A stretch of 64,000 bases of DNA from Robbsia sp. KACC 23696 (GTDB lineage: Bacteria; Pseudomonadota; Gammaproteobacteria; Burkholderiales; Burkholderiaceae): positions 434,001 to 498,000 of the forward strand of contig NZ_CP156628.1 of NCBI RefSeq assembly GCF_039852015.1. The letters are read 5' to 3'. Positions 45,267 through 54,413 of this stretch are shown here, piece by piece. Below the pieces are notes generated by a model. The model was not told the origin of the DNA and made no database searches. It saw nothing but the letters and a program-made list of their open reading frames with translations. A program made the translations under genes and the position numbers. Within the stretch, counting starts at the first letter, position 1. Each line of letters opens with the position of its first letter.

Positions 45267-46082
45267 ATGAAATCATCGTCTCCGTCTTCCTCTTCCGAGG
45301 TATCCTCCGCTGTTGGCGCATCGACTACGCCGTCGCATCGCTGGCCGTATCCGTCGATTGCCGCGCATCGCGGTGGCGGCGCGCTGGCACCGGAGAATAC
45401 GTTGGAGGCAATCGACACCGGGGCCCGTCTCGGGCACCAGATGATCGAATTCGACGCGCGCTGCGGCGTCGACGATATCGTGTTTCTGCTGCATGACGAT
45501 CAAGTCGAACGCACGACCAACGGCAGCGGCGACGCATCGACGTTGCCGTGGCATCGCTTGCAAACCTTGGACGCCGGTAGCTGGTTCGATGCCCGCTTTG
45601 CCGGCGCGCGTATTCCGACGCTCGGCGATGTCGCAGACCGATGTCTGGCACTCGGCCTGCATGCCAATGTCGAGATCAAACCCGGTCCTGGCTTGGAGCG
45701 GCATACCGGACAGGTGGTAGCGCGGGAGGTGCTGAGATACTGGAAGGGCAGCCCGGCCGCGCCGTTGTTGTCGTCTTTCTCATATGAAGCACTGGCGGCG
45801 GCCGCGGAAGTGGCGCCGCAGTTGCCTCGCGGGATGCTGTGCGGCAGCTGGTCCGATCCCTGGCGCGAGCAGACGCAGGCCTTGTCCTGCGTCTCGCTTC
45901 ATATCCGCCACACCGAGTTGACGCAGGCGCGCGTTGCCGAGGTCAAGGCGGCCGGTTTGTGCTTGCTCGCTTACACGGTGAATGACCCGGCCCGGGCAGC
46001 GACGCTGCTGGAATGGGGCGTCGATACGATTTGTACCGATCGTATCGATCTCATCGGGCCGCGCTTCGCCACGCCAGGCTGA
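45267..46082 (+). CDS. ugpQ: Glycerophosphodiester phosphodiesterase UgpQ
   Basis: A 271-residue cytoplasmic GDPD that hydrolyses imported glycerophosphodiesters to glycerol 3-phosphate and an alcohol. The motif IAAHRGGGALAPENTLEAI has the catalytic HRG, and EFDARCGVDDIVFLLHDDQVERTT the metal Glu/Asp and second His. A Ser-rich leader precedes the core. ATG 45267 is preferred; the frame also opens at a TTG (45234), which lacks a ribosome site. As the last gene of the operon it couples uptake to use. Confidence 0.9.
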   Translation: MKSSSPSSSSEVSSAVGASTTPSHRWPYPSIAAHRGGGALAPENTLEAIDTGARLGHQMIEFDARCGVDDIVFLLHDDQVERTTNGSGDASTLPWHRLQTLDAGSWFDARFAGARIPTLGDVADRCLALGLHANVEIKPGPGLERHTGQVVAREVLRYWKGSPAAPLLSSFSYEALAAAAEVAPQLPRGMLCGSWSDPWREQTQALSCVSLHIRHTELTQARVAEVKAAGLCLLAYTVNDPARAATLLEWGVDTICTDRIDLIGPRFATPG

Positions 46083-46103
46083 GCGACGCGACGCGGCCTG
46101 CCC

Positions 46104-46970
46104 TCAGCGTAATACGCTGGTGGCGGCACCCCATACCGGCAAGCTGCCGGCATTGTCGCGCATGACCGGCGCGGGCGCAGGGGCTGCTTCTTGAAGGTCG
46201 CCGTGGGTCTCGGCCGCATCGGCCATCCCGCCTGTCGCCGGGACGTTCAGCGTGTCCGCCGACAACGGGGCCAAAGCACTCTCGGCGGCCGCACGATCCG
46301 GCGACGACAGCCATTCTGCCTGGCCGCGCATTTCCCGTAGATAGACGAAGAACTCCACATTGCTCGATACGCCGAGTTTATGGAAAGCGCTGACTTTCTG
46401 GCGGCTGATCGTTTTCTTGCTGCGATGCAGTGTCGCCGCAATCTCATTGCCGGTCAGTCCCGACGAGAACAGGCGCAACACTTCGGCTTCACGCGGCGAC
46501 AAACGTGTCTTGGTGGGGAGCCGTGACATCGCCTCGCAGCCGATCGTCTGACGAATCGTGCGCGACAGATAGCAACGGCCTTCCATGACGGTCTGGATGG
46601 CGTTGATCAGCTCGCCGGAGGCATCTGCCTTGCTGACAAGTCCGGACACCTCCATTCGTGCGATCGATCCCAGAACGCCGGCATTGTCGTGCATGGTCAG
46701 CACGATGATGCGCATGCTGGGAAGCAGCCGGCGTAAAGTAGACAACAAACGCAATCCGTCTTGCTGACGGCTGCCCGGCATCGAGAAGTCCGTGACCAGG
46801 ACATCGCAGGGCGGTTGGTTCGCATCTTCCTGGCTTTTAAGGCAAGCCATCAATTCGTCGCAGCTGGTGGCAGTCGCGACGATGTCGATGTTTGGCATCG
46901 TGGCGCAGACATGCTCCACGCCCCTGAGAAAGAATGGGTGGTCGTCAGCTACTATCACTCGACAAGTCAT
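46104..46970 (-). CDS. NarL/RcsB-like response regulator
   Basis: A 288-residue response regulator. The receiver has acidic Asp9/Asp10 (VIVADDHPFF), phosphoacceptor Asp61 (VTDFSMPG) and Lys114 (LVSKADASGE). The LuxR-type helix-turn-helix spans about residues 155-212 (LSPREAEVLRLFSSGLTGNEIAATLHRSKKTIS). The overall sequence is closest to the RcsB/BvgA-type regulators. A 75-residue disordered tail follows. No sensor kinase gene is adjacent, so it is an orphan. ATG 46970 gives the normal domain start. Confidence 0.88.
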   Translation of the reverse strand: MTCRVIVADDHPFFLRGVEHVCATMPNIDIVATATSCDELMACLKSQEDANQPPCDVLVTDFSMPGSRQQDGLRLLSTLRRLLPSMRIIVLTMHDNAGVLGSIARMEVSGLVSKADASGELINAIQTVMEGRCYLSRTIRQTIGCEAMSRLPTKTRLSPREAEVLRLFSSGLTGNEIAATLHRSKKTISRQKVSAFHKLGVSSNVEFFVYLREMRGQAEWLSSPDRAAAESALAPLSADTLNVPATGGMADAAETHGDLQEAAPAPAPVMRDNAGSLPVWGAATSVLR

Positions 46971-47325
46971 GACTGCTCCATGATTGAAAAGGCGCTCTGG
47001 GAGCGCGGAGGACTGCAAGAAACGGCCTGACGTCGACGGATACGTCCGCGACGCCTGGAAGCATGAAAACAGACAAACCCCGTTGTATTACGACGTGGAT
47101 CCTGACGTTTTGCGATCCGGCCTTGGGGAATGTCTCAATCAAGGCCATGTTGCCTACTTTGCGACGACGACGAAACGTGACTGGTCTCAATCCGACTGCT
47201 GCCCTGTGTCGCCAGTGCGCTGCGACGCTGTGTGATAGGGTGGTAAGGCAGTCGCATAAATAGCTGGAGCGGTGCGCTATGTGCCGGACATCCGCGCCTC
47301 TATTGCATCCTTCAAGGCATTCCTC

Positions 47326-48039
47326 ATGCAGACCTACGTTCGCAGCTTGATACGCTTTCATCATCGCCTCTATGGTGCGATGGCCGTCGGTCTTGTTGCT
47401 GCCGCGCTAGCGCCCTCCCAGTGGCATGTGTTCGAGCGCGCACTGTTCGGTTGGAATGTCGGTCTATGGCTCTATCTGATCCTGTTGTGGACGATGATGT
47501 ATCGCGCCGAGTCCGCCAGTCGACGCGTCGCGCTCGACAGTGAGGACGAAAGTGCTTCAACGGTGTTGGTGACGACATGTGTTGCCGCATTGGCCAGTAT
47601 TGCCGCCATCGTGTTCGAACTGGGCACGGCCCATTCGGCGGCCGATGCGGCCCAGAAAGCCTTGCATCTCGCACTGTCGGGTTTTGCCTTGATCGGCGCA
47701 TGGACGTTGTTGCCTACCGCGTTCACCGTGTACTACGCCCGCTTGTTCTACATGCATCATAGTTGGACCGATGCAAGCATGCCAAGATCCGGGGAGGGCA
47801 TCGCTTCGCCTGCGAAATCGCAATTGCCTTTGCGTTTTCCGGATGACAAGTCTCATCCTGATTATGTCGATTTTGCCTACTTCGCCTTCACGATCGCTGT
47901 CGCGGCACAGACATCCGATGTCGCGGTCGCGGACTCCGCTACACGGCGTTTCACGCTGATCCAATCGGTGCTGGCTTTCTTTTTCAATCTGGCGATACTG
48001 GGTCTTTCGGTGAATGTGGCGGCCAGTTTATTGAGCTGA
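47326..48039 (+). CDS. DUF1345 membrane protein
   Basis: A 237-residue inner-membrane protein with about five helices and the DUF1345 features: MMYRAESASRR early and, near the C-terminus, DKSHPDYVDFAYFAFTIAVAAQTSDVAV, where the family consensus is also acidic/aromatic. Function is unknown in this family. ATG 47326 is preferred over a GTG (47272) that adds 18 residues. Confidence 0.8.
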   Translation: MQTYVRSLIRFHHRLYGAMAVGLVAAALAPSQWHVFERALFGWNVGLWLYLILLWTMMYRAESASRRVALDSEDESASTVLVTTCVAALASIAAIVFELGTAHSAADAAQKALHLALSGFALIGAWTLLPTAFTVYYARLFYMHHSWTDASMPRSGEGIASPAKSQLPLRFPDDKSHPDYVDFAYFAFTIAVAAQTSDVAVADSATRRFTLIQSVLAFFFNLAILGLSVNVAASLLS

Positions 48040-48280
48040 AATTCGCTTTGCGATGCCGACGCAACGACCGTAAAAAGCACCTTCGATGCCGTATCAGAAA
48101 CATTTCTGCCGATGCGCGTCGCCATTTGGAAATGCCATTCCGACGCTTTGCTTCGGTGACGGCAGCCCATCTTCGTATTGTTGCGCCGCTCGGGCACCGG
48201 TGTTGCTGCCGTCCAGGTCAAGTAGGAGAGGGGACAGCGGTTAGAATGCGAACTGTCATCCCAATTTTTCGTCGATCGCA

Positions 48281-48901
48281 ATGACCGCATCTGAAACGCC
48301 TCCCGATACCGCCCCCGTTAAGACGGTGGACCATGAGGTCGCTGTCCCTCCGGCAGGGGAACTCGCTCCGAACAATACTCGGATTCGACTGCAGGATGTC
48401 GATCTTCGCATCGATCCGCTGGCTACTGTTTTCGTCAAGGACGAGGTCGTCGGTGTCGTCTTTGCAAAGGCCCCGGGCACCTTGCTCAGCCTGGAAGGGC
48501 CGAACGCTTACGACATCGACGACGCCTTGGTGCAGGCCGCCAGCGGTGAGCGTTGGGTCGTCTCTCGCGCACGCTTCGACCCGAAGTATCTGCCTGCCGA
48601 TGCGTCACTCCGCCATGGACATGACGGCGCGTATCGCAATCGCCCCGTACCGGTACTTGCCAAGCGCATGGACCAGCCGTTCACGATCGCGCGCAGCACT
48701 GGCGGCGATCATCTGCAGGGCGCGCCAGGCGACTGGCTCTTGCAATACGCGCCGGCCGATTACGGTGTCGTGCAACAGGCGCGATTTGCGCGGGTATATC
48801 GCGCCGTGCCGGATAAAGCCGACGCTAGGCCGGCCGATAGCACCGGGCAGCCTGAAGCGCCGCTGCGCGCCGCGGACGACACCGACGGATCCGAGGCATG
48901 A
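48281..48901 (+). CDS. PGDYG-family protein
   Basis: A 206-residue cytoplasmic protein. The segment QGAPGDWLLQYAPADYGVVQQARFARVYRAV matches the PGDYG motif family (Pfam PGDYG), a small beta-rich protein of unknown function. Both tails are acidic and probably disordered. Its stop overlaps the start of the lysine exporter-like gene by 4 bp, so their translation may be coupled. Confidence 0.75.
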   Translation: MTASETPPDTAPVKTVDHEVAVPPAGELAPNNTRIRLQDVDLRIDPLATVFVKDEVVGVVFAKAPGTLLSLEGPNAYDIDDALVQAASGERWVVSRARFDPKYLPADASLRHGHDGAYRNRPVPVLAKRMDQPFTIARSTGGDHLQGAPGDWLLQYAPADYGVVQQARFARVYRAVPDKADARPADSTGQPEAPLRAADDTDGSEA

Positions 48902-49911
48902 CGGGTCTGTTTGCAATCGCGCCGATTCTTTTGGCGTTGCTCGTGGGATATATCGCTGGTCGCTTTGTGTCTTCGTATTGGCGCAGCAAAGTAGGCGGTT
49001 TGCTGGGACCGCTGGTGCTTGCCTTGCTGTTCTCCATCGGCCTCGCATTTGGGGGTGTTCTGCGCTCCGCCTCTCACGCGCGCGAAGCGCTGGGCACGGC
49101 ACTGTGGCTGTCTGCATGGACGACGATGGCGTCCTGGGCCTTGATCGTATTGTCTGTTGCGATCTCGCGGCGCGGGCGTGACGGGACGCGCGACAAGACG
49201 GCACCGCAAGATGAAAGCCGCCACCTGGGCCAAGCCGCATCGACCGTGACGCCGCCCGCCATGCATTTGAACGGCGGCGATGCGCCGGCGCATGCGGCTG
49301 CACCCGGCTGGTGGGCGCCGACGAGAGAGTGTGGCATGGCACTGGCGATGGTTGCCGCCGGCGTGCTGGTGAACGTGTTTTGCACCCGTCAGGGTATTGC
49401 CCTTCCGTCGGACCTGAGCACGATATTGCTGCTCGTGCTGGTGGGCATCGTCGGCATGGAGTTGTCGGCAATCGCAATCGATGCCCGCTGGTGGTCCAGG
49501 CAGGTCCTGGCCGTGCCGTTGCTGGTCATCGCCGGCTCCTTGTTAGGGGGAACGATAGCAGGGGCCCTCACGTCCTTGCCGTTTTCGACGGTGTGGGCGC
49601 TATCGAGCGGTTTTGGTTGGTTTACCTTATCGGGCGTGATGATCGGCCAGCATCTAGGCGCGCAATGGGGCGCGGTCGCCCTGCTGACGGACCTGTTTCG
49701 GGAGCTGATGTCGGTGGTGCTGCTCTATCTGTTCGGGCGCCGCTTTGCACGAGCCTGTATCGGCGCCAGCGCCGCGACGGCGTTGGATACCACTTTGCCG
49801 ATCATCAAGCAACATTGCGCACCGATACATTGGCCTACCGCCGTGGTCAGCGGCTTCGTGCTCAGCCTTGCGGCACCGCTGATGATGACGCTGTTTCTGT
49901 GGCGAGCTTAA
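48898..49911 (+). CDS. lysO: LysO-type lysine exporter (DUF340)
   Basis: A 337-residue inner-membrane protein with about eight helices split into two halves. The LysO/YbjE hallmarks are ILLVLVGIVGMELSAIAID in the second half and SGFGWFTLSGVMIGQHLGAQWG, a conserved loop thought to lie in the transport path; DTTLPIIKQ follows. E. coli LysO exports L-lysine and its toxic analogue thialysine. A hydrophilic insert (RGRDGTRDKTAPQ to APGW) lies between the halves. Confidence 0.85.
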   Translation: MTGLFAIAPILLALLVGYIAGRFVSSYWRSKVGGLLGPLVLALLFSIGLAFGGVLRSASHAREALGTALWLSAWTTMASWALIVLSVAISRRGRDGTRDKTAPQDESRHLGQAASTVTPPAMHLNGGDAPAHAAAPGWWAPTRECGMALAMVAAGVLVNVFCTRQGIALPSDLSTILLLVLVGIVGMELSAIAIDARWWSRQVLAVPLLVIAGSLLGGTIAGALTSLPFSTVWALSSGFGWFTLSGVMIGQHLGAQWGAVALLTDLFRELMSVVLLYLFGRRFARACIGASAATALDTTLPIIKQHCAPIHWPTAVVSGFVLSLAAPLMMTLFLWRA

Positions 49912-50005
49912 CCCCGGCGCGATAACGAAAAGAGGCGCTCGCCAATGAGACGAGGCCAGGTCCTTTATCGAAGCAAGTCTCACTTGAACGTCTGCGATAC
50001 GCGCA

Positions 50006-50320
50006 TCACGCCGCGAGCTTAAGACCCACGATTCCCGCCACCAGCAGGGTGAGACTGACAATCCGACCAATCGTCACGGCCTCGCCGAACAGCACGATGC
50101 CCAGGGCAGCGGTTCCTACGGCACCGATCCCGACCCATATCGCATAGGCGGTCCCGACTGGCAGCGATCGCATGGCGACACTTAATAAATAGAAACTGCC
50201 GGCCGCGACGACGATCGTGCCGACGCTCGGCCATAGTCGTGTAAAGCCCTCGGTGTATTTGAGACCGATCGCCCATCCCATTTCGAGCAATCCCGCGATA
50301 CAGAGAATCAGCCAGTTCAT
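50006..50320 (-). CDS. sugE: SugE/Gdx small multidrug-resistance transporter (guanidinium exporter)
   Basis: A 104-residue four-helix SMR protein. [25 protein letters not shown] holds the essential Glu14, with the Trp-Ala-Ile-Gly-Leu-Lys stretch of Gdx-type rather than EmrE-type proteins; [14 protein letters not shown] follows. AAGGAG lies five bases before ATG 50320. The guanidine-II riboswitch upstream supports guanidinium export as the main role. Confidence 0.92.
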   Translation of the reverse strand: MNWLILCIAGLLEMGWAIGLKYTEGFTRLWPSVGTIVVAAGSFYLLSVAMRSLPVGTAYAIWVGIGAVGTAALGIVLFGEAVTIGRIVSLTLLVAGIVGLKLAA

Positions 50321-50342
50321 AACGGCTCCTTTCCAGTTCAAT

Positions 50343-50385
50343 GGGGCCGTCCCCGGAAAACACATTGCAACACGGTCGTCCGCGT
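50343..50385 (-). ncRNA. Guanidine-II (mini-ykkC) riboswitch
   Basis: On the minus strand, read 5' to 3', two hairpins carry the invariant ACGR loops of this class. P1 (50385-50370) is ACGCGG-ACGA-CCGTGT, six pairs including one G-U. P2 (50354-50343) is GGGG-ACGG-CCCC, four pairs. A 15-base linker separates them and the sugE ribosome site begins about 10 bases after P2. This is the usual arrangement where guanidinium binding bridges the two loops and frees translation. Confidence 0.85.
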
Positions 50386-50551
50386 TACGTCGTGCCGAAA
50401 CCCGCAGTATATCGTAATGAAAACGAAAGCATGGGCGAAGTAAAAGCGAAGCGATGCTAGCCGGCTAGCGCTATTTCATCAATCCGACTTTTTCCAGCGG
50501 CACACTCAGCCGCGCCGGACCTTTCATCCCCTTTCCGGTTTCCTTCTAAAA

Positions 50552-52723
50552 ATGGCAGATATTACGATGACGACCTCCCCGAAGTCAGGTAACAGCCGTC
50601 GCCGCTTTCTCCAGTCCGTCGCCGGCTCAGCCGGTGCCGCAGCGGCCCTTTCCGTCTTACCCGAATCGATCCGTACCGCCTTGGCCATTCCTGCCGCGTC
50701 GCGTACCGGCACGATCCAGGACATCGAACATATCGTCGTCTTCATGCAGGAGAACCGATCCTTCGACCACTATATGGGCCACCTGCGCGGCGTACGCGGT
50801 TATAACGATCGCTTTCCGATTCCGTTGCCGAATGGTAAGCCGGTCTGGTATCAACCGTCGCAAGCCGATGCCTCGCAGCCGGTGCTGCCTTTCCATCTGG
50901 ACACGCACACGACCAGCGCGCAGTGCGTGGGCGACCTCGATCACTCGTGGGCCGCGACGCATGCCGCCATCGACGCCGGCCGCTACGATCAGTGGCCGGC
51001 CAATAAGACCGATATGACGATGGGCTATCACCTACGCGCGGATTTGCCGTTTCACTACGCGCTTGCCGATGCGTTCACCGTCTGCGATGCCTATTTCTGC
51101 TCGCTACCGGGTCCGACCCATCCGAACCGCGCTTATCTGATGAGCGGTACTGTCGATCCGACCGGCAAGTATGGTGGTCCGCTGCTGGACAACAACGACT
51201 ATGTCGATGGCGACGTGCCGCCGCAATACCAATTGCTGTCGTGGACGACCTATCCGGAACGCTTGGAAGCGGCGGGCATCAATTGGCAAATTTACCAGCA
51301 AGGCCTCACCGGCGCGGATCCGTTGAATGGCAACTACGGCACGAACATCCTGCAGAACTTCGCCAACATCATCAATGCGCCACAAGGCTCGTCGCTGCAA
51401 CAACGTGCAAACAGCGTGCGGACGCTGGACGACCTCAAGGCCGACGTACAGGCAAACAAGTTACCGCAGGTGTCCTGGCTTCTGCCGCCCGCCGCCTACT
51501 CCGAACATCCGAAGTACACGCCGGCCTACGGCGCGGAATATACGTCGAAGGTGCTCGATGCATTGACCTCGAATCCGGACGTCTGGAGCAAGACGGTTCT
51601 CTTCATCATGTACGACGAGAACGACGGCTTCTTCGATCACGTCGTGCCGCCGCAGCCGCCGATTTCGGCCGCGCAAGGGCAGTCGACGGTGACGACAGAG
51701 GGTGAGCTTCACACCGTCGTCAACCCGGCACGCGGTGGAAGCTATACCGCGGACGGATTACCGTATGGACTGGGACCGCGCGTGCCGATGACGATCGTTT
51801 CACCGTGGACGAAGGGGGGCTTCGTCTGTTCCGAAGTATTCGATCACACGTCGGTGATCCGATTCATCGAGCAGCGTTTTGGTGTGCGCGAGCCGAACAT
51901 CACCCCTTGGCGTCGTGCCGTGTGCGGTGACTTGACATCGGCGTTCGATTTTCGCACGCCGGACGCGTCGATGCCGTCCTTGCCCGATACCAGCCAATAT
52001 ATGTCGATCGCGGACCAGCAATGCGCCTCGCAACCGGCGCCCACGGTGCCGGCAACGCCGGGCTCGATCGATCCGCAGGAACCCGGTGTGCGCTTTGCCC
52101 GTGCTTTGCCGTACGAGCTCCATGTGCATGACGATGTTTCGCCGCGCGACAATCGTCTGACATTGCAGTTCGCCAATACCGGTAAGGTCGGGGCGCATTT
52201 CTATGTGTATGCGCCGAACCGCAATGACGGCCCCTGGAGCTATACGGTGGAAGCGGGCAAATCGTTGAGCGCATCCTTCGACCTGAGCGTATCCGGCGGC
52301 GCCTATCACTTCGTCGTCTACGGTCCGAACGGCTTTGTCAGACAATTCGACGGTCTGGCGCAAGGTTCGGGCGCGTCTGCGACCAAGGGACATGGATGGG
52401 GCTTCGGTCGTATCGCCCTGCGGGTGCAGTACGAGAGCCGCGAAGGTAGCCTGATCTTGCGCTTGAACAACCCTGGTAGCGGTGTCGCGCGCCTGATGAT
52501 CAACGACAACGCCTATGGCGCGCGCCCGCGCGGCCTCGAACTGCACCCCGGCGCCAATACGGTGGTGCCGTGGGAACTGTCGAGCAGCCATCGTTGGTAC
52601 GATCTCAGCGTCACCGACCGCGACGAGGACCGCTTCCTGCGGCGCGTGGCGGGGCATGTCGAAACCGGGCGCCCGACGGTAACGGACCCGGCCGCTGTCG
52701 CACCGGTGCGTTCGCTGGCTTGA
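50552..52723 (+). CDS. plc: Phosphocholine-specific phospholipase C, Tat-exported
   Basis: A 723-residue secreted phosphoesterase. The N-terminus SRRRFLQSVAGSAGAAAALSV is a Tat signal, so it is exported folded. The catalytic core begins DIEHIVVFMQENRSFDHYMGHLRGVRG, the acid-phosphatase-like motif of PlcH/PlcN, and DENDGFFDHVVPP is a second metal site. Two C-terminal beta domains end near residue 700. Family members cleave phosphatidylcholine or sphingomyelin to release phosphocholine. ATG 50567 is an alternative start. Confidence 0.92.
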   Translation: MADITMTTSPKSGNSRRRFLQSVAGSAGAAAALSVLPESIRTALAIPAASRTGTIQDIEHIVVFMQENRSFDHYMGHLRGVRGYNDRFPIPLPNGKPVWYQPSQADASQPVLPFHLDTHTTSAQCVGDLDHSWAATHAAIDAGRYDQWPANKTDMTMGYHLRADLPFHYALADAFTVCDAYFCSLPGPTHPNRAYLMSGTVDPTGKYGGPLLDNNDYVDGDVPPQYQLLSWTTYPERLEAAGINWQIYQQGLTGADPLNGNYGTNILQNFANIINAPQGSSLQQRANSVRTLDDLKADVQANKLPQVSWLLPPAAYSEHPKYTPAYGAEYTSKVLDALTSNPDVWSKTVLFIMYDENDGFFDHVVPPQPPISAAQGQSTVTTEGELHTVVNPARGGSYTADGLPYGLGPRVPMTIVSPWTKGGFVCSEVFDHTSVIRFIEQRFGVREPNITPWRRAVCGDLTSAFDFRTPDASMPSLPDTSQYMSIADQQCASQPAPTVPATPGSIDPQEPGVRFARALPYELHVHDDVSPRDNRLTLQFANTGKVGAHFYVYAPNRNDGPWSYTVEAGKSLSASFDLSVSGGAYHFVVYGPNGFVRQFDGLAQGSGASATKGHGWGFGRIALRVQYESREGSLILRLNNPGSGVARLMINDNAYGARPRGLELHPGANTVVPWELSSSHRWYDLSVTDRDEDRFLRRVAGHVETGRPTVTDPAAVAPVRSLA

Positions 52724-52746
52724 TACTAGCGGCCGACACGGGTACG

Positions 52747-52770
52747 CCTGGCCTCTCTTTCGAGGCCAGG
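52747..52770. terminator. Bidirectional terminator-like stem-loop
   Basis: CCTGGCCTC and GAGGCCAGG form a perfect 9-bp stem around TCTTTC between the convergent phospholipase and NodT genes. It ends 3 bp from the NodT stop. No long T tract is present. Confidence 0.7.
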
Positions 52771-52772
52771 TA

Positions 52773-54413
52773 TCAAGGCGCCGGGCTGGCGACAGACGAT
52801 GTCGCCGTTACCGGCGCGGTGGACACGCCTGCCGTGGCAGGGTCCGTTGCGGCCGCGTTAGCCTTCGCATCGCGCCCGGCAAGGGGTATCCCCTGATCTG
52901 CTTGCCAACCACCGCCCAGCGCCAGGAAAACAGCGACCTGATCCTGCGCCACCTTGCCGCGCACGGCAGCCACTTGCGACTCGACAGAGGTCAGCGTTCG
53001 CGTGGCTTCCAGATCGGCCAGGAACGATTCTCGACCCGCCAGATAGAAGCGATGCGTCTGTTCGCGTGATTGTCGCGCGGAGGTCAAGGCATCTTCCAGC
53101 GCTTGTAAGCGACCCAGATCGCCGGCATACGTTGCAAGCCGCGTCTGCGTTTCGCGCAGCGCATTCAGCACGACCTTATCGAATTCCGCCAGCGAGACAT
53201 CGGCGCCGGCACGTGCCTCGCGAATCCGTCCACGCACGCCGTTCGCCGGCAGTTCCCAACTGATCATCGGGCCGAAGCTCCAACGCTGCGTCGGGGTACG
53301 GAAGGAGTCTTCCAGCACGCCGGTTACGCCGGCGCTCGCACCAAAGGTGATGTTCGGATACAGGCCCCCGATCGCCACGCCGATCTTGGCCGTGGCCGCG
53401 GCCAACTCGCGTTCCGCACGGCGGACGTCCGGGCGACGGCGCAGCAAGGCCGCGCCGTCTCCAACGGGCAACGGCGTCAGAATACGCGGCGTTTCCCGGC
53501 ACGCATCGATCGTCTTCGGCAACGCGTCCGGTGACACGCCCAACAGCGCGGCCAGCGTGTAATGTGCGATGCGTCGCTGTGCGGCGAACTGGGGCAACTG
53601 CGCGCGCAGCGTTTCCTGCTGTGTGACCGAGCGCGTGACGTTCGGCTGAGCGCCGCGACCGGCATCACGCAAGCGGCGTTCGAGCTGCGTCGACTGGTCT
53701 TGCAAATCCAGCGACTTCAATGCGATATCTTCCTGCTCGGTCGCATCGCATGATTCGAGATAGGCCTGCACGACCTGCGACACGACGGTGATCCGCGCGG
53801 TATCGCCGGCCGCACGTACGGCATCGACATTGGCATCGGCGGCTTCCACGCCGCGCTTCAGCACGCCGAACAGGTCGAACTGATAGGACACCGAGAGCCC
53901 GAAATTGCTTTCGTTCGTGACCGGCAGCTTCTCGGTCAGCAAGTATTGCTGGGCCGATTCCTGTGCGCGCTTGGCAGCTAGATCCAGACTGCCGCCAAAG
54001 CCACCTTGCGCCTGTGCCACGTTCAACACCGCACTGGCGCGGGCGAGATTGGCGGCGGCCACGCGCAGATCGACATTGCGTTGCAAGGCCTGCTCGATCA
54101 GCCCGTTCAGGACCGGATCGTCGTACAACTTCCACCAGTCGTTCGGCACGGGGTCCGCGCTTGCGGCGCGCGCGACGGTCGCCGTAGCGTGAATATCGTG
54201 CTCGGTTTCCACCAGCGGGCGGTTTGCCAGCGGTTGATTGATCAGCGCAGTCGGCGGAACCTTGTAATTCGGTCCTACCGTGCAGCCGCCAAGCACTGCC
54301 ACGGCCAAGGCGGCAGGCGCCAGCCGCCGAGCCCAGCGGCCCGTCGAATGTGCCGAACGCGACACTGCAGTGACGCGTCCGTCCCCTTTGGCAGGACGTG
54401 TTTCGGGATTCAT
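52773..54413 (-). CDS. Outer-membrane efflux lipoprotein, NodT family
   Basis: A 546-residue TolC-like outer-membrane channel. A signal peptide with lipobox LGGC (ALAVAVLGGC) predicts an acylated Cys and outer-membrane anchoring. Two OEP repeats follow (PNDWWKLYDDPVLNGLIEQAL; ADVSLAEFDKVVLNALRETQ), giving the 12-strand barrel and tunnel. It closes the aromatic-acid-type efflux operon, overlapping the HlyD gene by 4 bp. Confidence 0.9.
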   Translation of the reverse strand: MNPETRPAKGDGRVTAVSRSAHSTGRWARRLAPAALAVAVLGGCTVGPNYKVPPTALINQPLANRPLVETEHDIHATATVARAASADPVPNDWWKLYDDPVLNGLIEQALQRNVDLRVAAANLARASAVLNVAQAQGGFGGSLDLAAKRAQESAQQYLLTEKLPVTNESNFGLSVSYQFDLFGVLKRGVEAADANVDAVRAAGDTARITVVSQVVQAYLESCDATEQEDIALKSLDLQDQSTQLERRLRDAGRGAQPNVTRSVTQQETLRAQLPQFAAQRRIAHYTLAALLGVSPDALPKTIDACRETPRILTPLPVGDGAALLRRRPDVRRAERELAAATAKIGVAIGGLYPNITFGASAGVTGVLEDSFRTPTQRWSFGPMISWELPANGVRGRIREARAGADVSLAEFDKVVLNALRETQTRLATYAGDLGRLQALEDALTSARQSREQTHRFYLAGRESFLADLEATRTLTSVESQVAAVRGKVAQDQVAVFLALGGGWQADQGIPLAGRDAKANAAATDPATAGVSTAPVTATSSVASPAP

